From an uncultured Leucobacter sp. (GTDB lineage: Bacteria > Actinomycetota > Actinomycetes > Actinomycetales > Microbacteriaceae), in the NCBI GenBank assembly GCA_945952575.1, contig CAMFIY010000231.1:1-5074 (forward strand): a stretch of 5,074 bases of DNA, given 5' to 3'. The position numbers were made by a program, and so were the translations under genes. The notes beneath the pieces are model-generated. The model did no database searches. It was not told the origin of the DNA and saw nothing but the letters and a program-made list of their open reading frames with translations. Shown here in pieces: positions 1-5,074 of this stretch (position 1 is its first letter; each line of letters begins with the position of its first letter).

Positions 1-587
1 GTGCCGCCCCGCCCCGCCCGCGCGAGATCGCGCGAGAGCCAGATCGACACGGGCTTGACCCCTCCGGTGAAGTAGGCTCCGGCCGGGCTCGCGATCACGA
101 GGAACCGGGCGCGCTGGGCCGCGCGGACGCCGAGGAAGCTCTCGTCGGCGATCATGAACGGGCGCAGGTAGAGGCTCTGATCCTCGCCGGAGGGCACCCA
201 GTCCGCGTCGGCGGTCACGAGCTCCCTGATCGCCGCGACGAAGAACTCCTCGGGCAGCTCGGGCAGGGCGAGACGCCGCGCGCTGGCGTTCAGGCGCCGG
301 GCGTTCGCCTCGGGGCGGAAGGTGACGATCGAGCCGTCGGGCCGGCGATACGCCTTGAGCCCCTCGAAGATCTCCTGCCCGTAGTGCAGCACCGAGGAGG
401 CCGGATCCATGGGGATCGGCCCGTAGGGCAGGAGCGCGGCGTCGTGCCACCCCTCCCCCTGCGTCCAGGTGATCGAGACCATGTGATCGGTGAAGTGGTT
501 GCCGAAGCCCGGATTCTCGAGGATCGCCGCGCGCTCGGCGTCGGGCAGCCGATCGGCGTCGGTGTGGGTGAAGTGCAGCTCGGTCAT
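1..587 (-). CDS. ilvE: Branched-chain amino acid aminotransferase, N-terminal 195 residues (cut by left edge)
   Basis: PLP-dependent class IV (fold type IV) aminotransferase. The family catalyses reversible transamination of leucine, isoleucine and valine with 2-oxoglutarate in the cytoplasm, the last step of their synthesis. Translating from the ATG at 587 gives MTELHFTHTDAD..., then YGQEIFEGLKAYR at residues 69-81, YLRPFMIA at 140-147 and FTGGVKPVSIWLS at 183-195 minus the tail. These are strong hallmarks of the long bacterial/eukaryotic-type IlvE (about 360-370 aa in actinobacteria). The frame is open to the window edge and stops at residue 195 (sequence RGG, next codon begins AC, so Thr). 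From memory of the family, the PLP-binding lysine lies only a few residues further on, outside the window, so catalysis cannot be verified here. The start is preceded by only a weak purine stretch (GAAAG, about 9 nt upstream). It follows leuB by 36 nt with no terminator-like hairpin, so it is probably co-transcribed with it. Confidence 0.95.
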   Translation of the reverse strand, partial: MTELHFTHTDADRLPDAERAAILENPGFGNHFTDHMVSITWTQGEGWHDAALLPYGPIPMDPASSVLHYGQEIFEGLKAYRRPDGSIVTFRPEANARRLNASARRLALPELPEEFFVAAIRELVTADADWVPSGEDQSLYLRPFMIADESFLGVRAAQRARFLVIASPAGAYFTGGVKPVSIWLSRDLARAGRGG

Positions 588-623
588 GGCGGTGCTTTCG
601 GATGTCAGGATCAGGGTGAGGGA

Positions 624-1706
624 TCAGGCCGTGCGCTGCGGAAGCCGCGCGATGACGGCGTCGCCGACCTCTGCGGTGGAGCGCTTCACGGCTCCGCTCG
701 CGAGAGCTTCGGAACGATCGGCGAGATCGGCGCGCACCGCGGTGCGCACCCGCTCGGCGTCGCCGTCGAGACCCAGGTGGTCGAGCATGAGTGCCGCGGA
801 GAGGATCGCCGCGGTCGGGTCCGCCAGTTGCTGCCCAGCGATGTCGGGCGCAGAGCCGTGAACGGGCTCGAACATGCTCGGGAAGGTGCCGTCGGGATTG
901 ATGTTGCCGCTGGCCGCAAGACCGATGCCGCCGCCGATAGCGCCGGCAAGGTCCGTGAGGATGTCACCGAACAGATTATCAGTGACCAAGACGTCGAAGC
1001 GGGAGGGATCCTGGACCATGAAGATCGTGGCCGCATCGATGTGCATGTAGTCGACCGCGATCTCGGGATGCTCGGCCGCGACGGCCTGCACGAGGCGCTG
1101 CCAGGTCGCACCGGAGTGCACGAGCACGTTGGTCTTGTGGACCCAGGTCAGCTTCTTGCGGGGACGGGTCGCGGCGAGCTCGAACGCGTAACGGACGACC
1201 CGCTCGATGCCGAACGCGGTGTTGACGGAGACCTCGGTCGCGACCTCGGCCGGCGTGCCGGCGCGCAGGCGGCCGCCGTTGCCGGCGTACGGCCCCTCCG
1301 TGCCCTCGCGGACCACGACGAAATCGACCGCGCCGGGATCCCGCAGCACCGAACTCACACCCGGGTAGAGGGTGCAGGGCCGCAGATTCGCATAGTGATC
1401 GAAGTCGAAGCGCAGCTTCAGCAGCAGGCCGCGCTCGATGTTCGCGCCCGCGAGCCGCGGGTCGCCGGGGACACCGCCCACCGCGCCGAAGAGGATCGCA
1501 TCGTGTCGCGCCAGCTCGGCCTGCTCCGCTTCGGGCAGCGTCTCGCCCGTGGCGAGGAAGCGATCGGCGCCGAGCCGGAACTCCGTACGCTCGAGCGTCA
1601 CCTCGGAGCCGTCCAGCACCGCGTCGAGCACCCGATTCGCCTCGGCGATGACCTCGGGGCCGATCCCGTCGCCGGGGATCACTGCGAGCTTGATGGTGCG
1701 GGTCAC
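624..1706 (-). CDS. leuB: 3-isopropylmalate dehydrogenase
   Basis: LeuB oxidises and decarboxylates 3-isopropylmalate to 2-oxoisocaproate with NAD+ in leucine synthesis; cytoplasmic. I take the GTG at 1706 as start. It gives a 360-aa protein, usual for the family, beginning VTRTIKLAVIPGDGIGPE, and has a good ribosome binding site (GAGGAG, complement of 1712-1717) 5 nt upstream. The frame is open further upstream to 1820, but that part is the tRNA gene. Visible motifs are IPGDGIGPE at 10-18, LR at 98-99 and YANLRP at 105-110 (substrate arginines R99, R109), REGTEGPYAG at 133-142 (Tyr140), HKTNVL at 190-195 (Lys191), the metal-binding aspartates D224, D248 and D252, and EPVHGSAPDIAG at 280-291 for NAD. 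The 2-oxo-acid/dehydrogenase alternatives (isocitrate or tartrate dehydrogenase) fit less well, because IlvE follows immediately. All key residues are present, so it should be active. Confidence 0.97.
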   Translation of the reverse strand: MTRTIKLAVIPGDGIGPEVIAEANRVLDAVLDGSEVTLERTEFRLGADRFLATGETLPEAEQAELARHDAILFGAVGGVPGDPRLAGANIERGLLLKLRFDFDHYANLRPCTLYPGVSSVLRDPGAVDFVVVREGTEGPYAGNGGRLRAGTPAEVATEVSVNTAFGIERVVRYAFELAATRPRKKLTWVHKTNVLVHSGATWQRLVQAVAAEHPEIAVDYMHIDAATIFMVQDPSRFDVLVTDNLFGDILTDLAGAIGGGIGLAASGNINPDGTFPSMFEPVHGSAPDIAGQQLADPTAAILSAALMLDHLGLDGDAERVRTAVRADLADRSEALASGAVKRSTAEVGDAVIARLPQRTA

Positions 1707-1711
1707 TGGGG

Positions 1712-1717
1712 CTCCTC
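1712..1717 (-). promoter_or_regulatory. Ribosome binding site that fixes the leuB GTG start
   Basis: The minus strand reads GAGGAG here, with 5 nt to the GTG at 1706. It supports the short leuB start over the in-frame extension running back into the tRNA. Confidence 0.8.
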
Positions 1718-1744
1718 GTTTCTGGGATGGTTCTGTGGCATGAG

Positions 1745-1826
<82 letters not shown>

Positions 1827-1835
1827 ATCACCACA

Positions 1836-1862
1836 AGCCTAGTGCGCGTGCCCGGCGTCGAG
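1836..1862 (-). promoter_or_regulatory. Possible promoter for the tRNA-Leu-leuB-ilvE unit
   Basis: On the minus strand TAGGCT (complement of 1836-1841) matches the TAnnnT pattern of an actinobacterial -10 box. It sits 9 nt before the mature tRNA 5' end, where transcription would begin almost at the tRNA itself. The only -35 candidate is weak: CTCGAC (complement of 1857-1862) with a short 15-nt spacer. Support comes mainly from position: a new transcription unit needs a promoter between the upstream terminator-like hairpin and the tRNA. Confidence 0.35.
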
Positions 1863-1878
1863 CTCGGAGAGGACGACG

Positions 1879-1914
1879 GGGGCCGGATCCCGCCCGAAGA
1901 CGCGACCCGGCCCC
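1879..1914 (-). terminator. GC-rich hairpin, probable terminator of the transporter operon
   Basis: A perfect 8-bp inverted repeat, GGGGCCGG (1879-1886) and CCGGCCCC (1907-1914), encloses a 20-nt loop. It lies 17 nt beyond the stop codon of the substrate-binding protein and before the tRNA. No T-rich tract follows on the minus strand, so it is not a classic intrinsic terminator. Strong hairpins without a U tract are frequent at gene ends in high-GC actinobacteria. The hairpin is symmetric, but the plus strand has no gene that would need it. Confidence 0.6.
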
Positions 1915-1931
1915 AGCGTGCAATACGGCGG

Positions 1932-3623
1932 CTACTTGGTGAAGCCGACCGTCGTCCAGTCGACGCTGGCGAAGGTCGCCGGACCGTAGTTGGCCAGGTT
2001 GCCGTCGACCACGAAGACGTTCGGGTACGGGTAGATCGGCACGAAGGGCACGAAGCCGGCGATGACGTTGTTGATGTCATCGGCGAGCTTCAACCGCTTG
2101 GTGGGATCGAGCTCCGCGTTCGCCTGCTTCCACAGATCGCCCAGGCTGTCGTCGGTGATGAACGAGAAGTTCTGGCCGTCACCACCGGGCTTGCCTGCCG
2201 GATAGACCAGCGACTCGGCGGTCGAGATCGGGAACAGGGTGCCCTGCCAGCCGAAGGTGGCCGACTCGTACTTCCCGGCCATGATGTTCGTGAAGTAATC
2301 GGCTCCCGGAACCTCGTCGAGCGTGACATTGACGTCGAGCTTCGCCAGGGAGGCCTGGATCTGCTGCGCGCGGAGCTCGTTCGACTTCGTGCCCTGCGGC
2401 ACGGAGATCGAGAAGGTCAGCTCCTTGCCGTCCTTGGTCCACTTCTTGTCGGCGTGGGTCCAGCCGGACTCCTCGAGCAGCTTGCCTGCGGCGTCGAGAT
2501 CATGCGGCAGCTTGGCGGCGACGGTATCGACGTAGCCCTTCTGGCCGGGCATGAAGATCCAGTTGCCGTCCGTCGTCGCTTTGACTCCCAACGGTTCGTT
2601 CGCCGCCTGTGCGATCTGCTCGCGATCGATCGTCATCGCGATTGCCTTGCGCACGTTCACATCGTCGAGGGGCGCCTGCAGCCCGTTGAAGGTGAGCTGC
2701 GAGTAGGTCACACCACCGGAGTTGAGCGCCTTGGCGCCGCTCTTCTTCTTCGCGGTGGTGTACGAGTCGACGTCGAGAGTCTCGACCGCGTTCAACTCGT
2801 TGTTCGCGAAGGACTGCGCCTGCGGAGCCGAGTCGAGCACCTGGAAGGTGATCGTATCAAGCTTCGGCTTGTCGCCCCACCACTTCGGGTTCACGGTCTC
2901 GGTGAACACCTTGGCGCTGTTGTCGATCTTCGTCATCACGAAGGGGCCGCTCGAGGGCAGCGGCTTGCTGACGTAGTCCTTGTTCCACTTGTCGGCATTG
3001 CTCGCGATATCTGCGGGGACCGCCGGCGCGATGAGCAGATTCTGCCAGTCGGCATATGCCTCGGTGAAGGTGAACTCGAACTCGTAGTCGCCCTTGACAG
3101 TGAAGCTCGCAATCTGGTCATAGCCTGCGGAGGAGGCGAGGTTGAACTTCTTGTCCTTGCCCGACAACGCCGCGAAGGTTGCCTCGTAGTCCTTGGCCGT
3201 CAGCGGGGAGCCGTCCTCCCAGACCGCCTGGTCGTTGAGCTTGACATCGATAGTCTGCGGCGACTCGCTCGTCATCTCGATGCTCGTGGCGTAGTTGGGA
3301 TCCGGCTCGACGCCGCCCTCCTTGGTGGCGCGATAGGGCGACCCCTGCAACGGCGCGAGAATGTTGTTCACCTCGACGTTCGCGCCCTGCGCGGTGTTCG
3401 GGTTCCAGTTGCCCTCGTCAGTGCCCGACGAGCTTCGCGCAAGCTTCAGGGTCCCGCCCTGCTGGAGGTCGGCGGCCGGAACTTCCTTCCAACCGATAAG
3501 TGGCAGCTGATCCGGGGCCTGAGTCTTGGTCGGCCCGGTGTTCGGCTGTGCGCAACCGGTGAGCGCCAGGGCTGCGGCGCCCAGCACAGCGACAGCCGCA
3601 AGTGCGGTGCTTCTGCGGTTCAT
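1932..3623 (-). CDS. Peptide ABC transporter substrate-binding lipoprotein (SBP_bac_5 family, DppA/OppA-like)
   Basis: A 563-aa extracytoplasmic solute receptor that delivers peptides or similar solutes to an ABC importer. Residues 1-24 form a lipoprotein signal: Asn-Arg-Arg, a hydrophobic core, then lipobox LTGC with Cys24 as the lipidation site, so it should be anchored to the outer face of the membrane. The mature part has the family pattern: VWEDGSPLTAKDYEATF at 134-150 (the common 'W.DG.p.TA.D' motif), PSSGPFVM at 233-240, NPKWWGDKPKLDTITF at 255-270 and LDDVNVRKAIAMTIDRE at 319-335. Length is typical. The ATG at 3623 is backed by GAAGGAAG (complement of 3627-3634). It follows the ATPase gene by 61 nt on the same strand, and a hairpin lies in that gap. 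The ligand cannot be read from sequence; dipeptides or oligopeptides are likeliest from family and context. No frameshift or missing segment is seen, unlike the neighbouring ATPase. Confidence 0.93.
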   Translation of the reverse strand: MNRRSTALAAVAVLGAAALALTGCAQPNTGPTKTQAPDQLPLIGWKEVPAADLQQGGTLKLARSSSGTDEGNWNPNTAQGANVEVNNILAPLQGSPYRATKEGGVEPDPNYATSIEMTSESPQTIDVKLNDQAVWEDGSPLTAKDYEATFAALSGKDKKFNLASSAGYDQIASFTVKGDYEFEFTFTEAYADWQNLLIAPAVPADIASNADKWNKDYVSKPLPSSGPFVMTKIDNSAKVFTETVNPKWWGDKPKLDTITFQVLDSAPQAQSFANNELNAVETLDVDSYTTAKKKSGAKALNSGGVTYSQLTFNGLQAPLDDVNVRKAIAMTIDREQIAQAANEPLGVKATTDGNWIFMPGQKGYVDTVAAKLPHDLDAAGKLLEESGWTHADKKWTKDGKELTFSISVPQGTKSNELRAQQIQASLAKLDVNVTLDEVPGADYFTNIMAGKYESATFGWQGTLFPISTAESLVYPAGKPGGDGQNFSFITDDSLGDLWKQANAELDPTKRLKLADDINNVIAGFVPFVPIYPYPNVFVVDGNLANYGPATFASVDWTTVGFTK

Positions 3624-3626
3624 GTG

Positions 3627-3634
3627 CTTCCTTC
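3627..3634 (-). promoter_or_regulatory. Ribosome binding site of the substrate-binding protein
   Basis: The minus strand reads GAAGGAAG with its AGGA core 5 nt before the ATG at 3623. It supports independent translation of this gene. Confidence 0.7.
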
Positions 3635-3643
3635 TTTCCGTGA

Positions 3644-3662
3644 CCCGTCGTGTTTCGACGGG
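3644..3662 (-). other. Intergenic hairpin between transporter ATPase and lipoprotein genes
   Basis: A perfect 7-bp stem, CCCGTCG (3644-3650) with CGACGGG (3656-3662), closes a 5-nt loop (AAACA on the minus strand). It lies 22 nt after the ATPase stop codon and ends 9 nt before the lipoprotein ribosome binding site. No U tract follows (the minus strand continues TCACGG), so complete termination is unlikely. Such hairpins between ABC transporter genes often stabilise or partly attenuate mRNA, so that the binding protein is made in excess. That role is inference. Confidence 0.55.
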
Positions 3663-3684
3663 AGGCTTGATGCGTGTTCGCCGT

Positions 3685-5074
3685 TCAACCGACGATCAGG
3701 GTGTTGCGTTCGACGTGGTGGCAGGCGACCTGCTCGTCGCCGTGCGTCACGAGTTGCGGATCATCCGCGTCGCAGCGAGCCCGCTGCTCGGGGCCGAGGA
3801 TCCGATAGAGCGGGCAGCGGGTGCGGAATCGGCAGCCGTCGATCCGCTCGGCCGGGCTCGGCAGGTCCCCGTCGAGGAGCACCCGCTCGCGGTTGCGCTC
3901 GATCTCGGGATCCGGGATCGGCGCCGCCGACATGAGGGCCTGGGTGTACGGGTGCTTGGGGCGATCGAAGACGCTCGCGATCGGCCCGTACTCCACGATC
4001 CGGCCGAGGTACATGACCGCCACCTCGTCGGCGATCTGACGGACGACGGCGAGGTCGTGCGCCACGAAGATCAACGCCAACCCGAGCTTGTCCCGCACGT
4101 CCTGCAGCAGGTTGATCACGCCGGCCTGGATCGACACGCCGAGTCCAGCCCGACGAGCCCGAGCAGTTCCGCGACCCGCGCATCGCGCTGAGCTTTCGGC
4201 ATGCCCTGCGCGAGGAGCGGCTCGGCGACCACCTCGCCGATCGGCAGGCGCGGATCGACGGCGGCCGCCGGATCCTGGAACACGATCTGGATCTCGGAGC
4301 GCAGTGCACGACGGGTGCTGGGGACGAGCTTGGACACGTCTTTGCCGACGATCTCGATGGAGCCGCCCTGGGGCTTCGCCAGCTCCATCAGCTCGAGGAT
4401 CGTGGTGGTCTTGCCACAGCCGGACTCTCCCACGATGGCCAATGTACGCCCCGGCTGCACCGAGAAGGAGACGCCGTCGACAGCGCGTACAGTTCCCACG
4501 CGGCGCTGGAACACCGCTCCCTTCGTGAGCGGGAAGTGCTTCATCAGATCCTTGACCACGAGCACCGGCTCGTCATCCGTCTCGGCGTGCGCTCGCGCCT
4601 CCAGGGCGGCGGGCCGAGGGAAGATGTCGGCAGGCACCAGCGTGCCCGCGACGATCTCGTCGGCGCGGTGGCACGCGCTGAGCTGGGTTGCAGAGACATC
4701 GTCGTGCGCGACGAGCGGCGGCTCTTCGGCGCGGCAGATCTCCGTCGCGACCGGGCAACGGGCGGCGAACGGGCAGCCGGCGGGCAGCTTCGCGAGCGAC
4801 GGCGGGCGCCCTTCGAGCGGTACGAGCCGGTGCGTGCCCGCTGTGCGGATGTTCGGCACCGAGCGCAGCAGGCCGACCGTGTACGGCATCAGCGGCCGGG
4901 TGAAGACCTCGTCCACCGTGCCGGTTTCGACGAGCTTGCCGGCATACATCACGGCCACGCGATCGGCCTGGCCTGCCACGACCCCGAGGTCGTGGGTGAC
5001 GAGGGAGACCGCGGCACCGGTGAGACGCTTCGCCTCCTGCAGGACCTCGAGGATCTGCGCCTGGATGGTCACGT
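3685..5074 (-). pseudogene. Fused dipeptide/oligopeptide ABC transporter ATPase (DppD-DppF type), second ATPase domain disrupted by a frameshifting deletion; cut by right edge
   Basis: Cytoplasmic ATPase of a peptide importer, with two domains in one chain. At the right edge the reading enters domain 1 just after Walker B (TIQAQILEVL). It continues with H-loop VTHDLGVV and the C-terminal oligopeptide-transporter tail (MPYTVGLLRSVP, GCPFAARCP). A linker leads to domain 2 (from PVLVVKDLMKHF) with Walker A GESGCGKTT and Q-loop IVFQDP. After ELLGLVGLDSA (Ala codon 4139-4137) this frame runs into a stop at 4118-4116. A second frame opens at the GTG at 4137 (SIQAGVINLLQDV) and carries H-loop VAHDLAVV, MYLGRIVEYG, HPYTQALMSAAP and the CRFRTRCPL tail to the TGA at 3687-3685. 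Compared with E. coli DppF, about 40 residues are missing between the frames: the LSGGQ-type signature, Walker B and D-loop. The join also changes frame, so neither piece is a working ATPase domain. Domain 1's own Walker A, signature and Walker B lie outside the window. A sequencing or assembly error is possible. Confidence 0.88.
4134..4142 (-). other. Deletion junction in the second ATPase domain
   Basis: The minus strand reads TCGGCGTGTCG. The left part finishes ...GLDSA in one frame, and the right part starts VSIQAG in another, sharing the G at 4137. In intact relatives the right part is preceded by the codon GAC (of 'ALD-V'), so a CG microhomology at the join is plausible. No insertion sequence, target-site duplication or long flanking repeat is visible. 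Confidence 0.7.

Noticed and set aside
17..38. Short GC-rich repeats/palindrome (CGCGAGA, TCGCGCGA)
   Set aside because: It falls within ilvE coding for SRDLARA and follows from Arg/Ala/Ser codon choice; no flanking structure suggests a mobile or regulatory element.
3665..3700. TTGAAC (complement of 3683-3688) as a -35 box for the lipoprotein gene
   Set aside because: At a 16-18 nt spacing the bases are C-rich with no TAnnnT hexamer, so no promoter can be supported there.
1842..3935. Long open frame on the plus strand (697 codons)
   Set aside because: It lies opposite the lipoprotein gene, which has a signal peptide, lipobox and family motifs. The plus-strand translation is rich in Arg, Gly and Val without recognisable domains, as expected for the antisense of a high-GC gene.
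4116..4137. Programmed frameshift joining the two ATPase pieces
   Set aside because: A frameshift could restore continuity but not the missing signature and Walker B residues. There is also no slippery run at the join.
5063..5074. GTG at 5072 as the start of the ATPase gene
   Set aside because: The residues TIQAQILEV follow Walker B inside an ABC domain, and the preceding bases AC fit the end of an Asp codon (ALD-V). The gene simply continues past the window.

Overview
The window is high-GC bacterial DNA with every gene on the minus strand, so the gene order below runs from the right edge (5074) to the left edge (1). The GC-rich coding style, GTG starts, the LeuB/IlvE types and a single-chain tandem peptide-transport ATPase suggest an actinobacterium, plausibly in Microbacteriaceae (a Leucobacter-like organism). 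That genus-level guess is inference, because no marker here fixes the taxonomy.

Region 1 (5074-3685) holds a dipeptide/oligopeptide ABC transporter ATPase, a DppD-DppF type fusion cut by the right edge. Its second nucleotide-binding domain appears broken. At about 4137-4139 the sequence jumps from just after the Q-loop region to just after Walker B. The ABC signature, Walker B and D-loop are gone, and the reading frame changes at the same point. Region 2 (3684-3624) is a 61-nt spacer with a perfect 7-bp hairpin and the ribosome binding site of the next gene. Region 3 (3623-1932) is an intact lipoprotein substrate-binding protein of the same transporter type (SBP_bac_5 / DppA-OppA family). Region 4 (1931-1827) holds a strong GC-rich hairpin, probably a terminator, and a possible tRNA promoter.

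Region 5 (1826-1745) is a complete tRNA-Leu with anticodon UAG. Only 38 nt separate it from leuB (1706-624, 3-isopropylmalate dehydrogenase). After a further 36-nt gap comes ilvE (587 to the left edge, branched-chain aminotransferase). The last three look like one transcription unit that joins a leucine tRNA to the last two steps of leucine synthesis: LeuB makes 2-oxoisocaproate precursor and IlvE transaminates it to leucine.

I see no mobile element, CRISPR array, phage gene or clearly undescribed multi-gene system. The points most worth checking are the deletion in the transporter ATPase and the tRNA-Leu/leuB/ilvE arrangement, which includes a 12-codon mini-ORF between tRNA and leuB.
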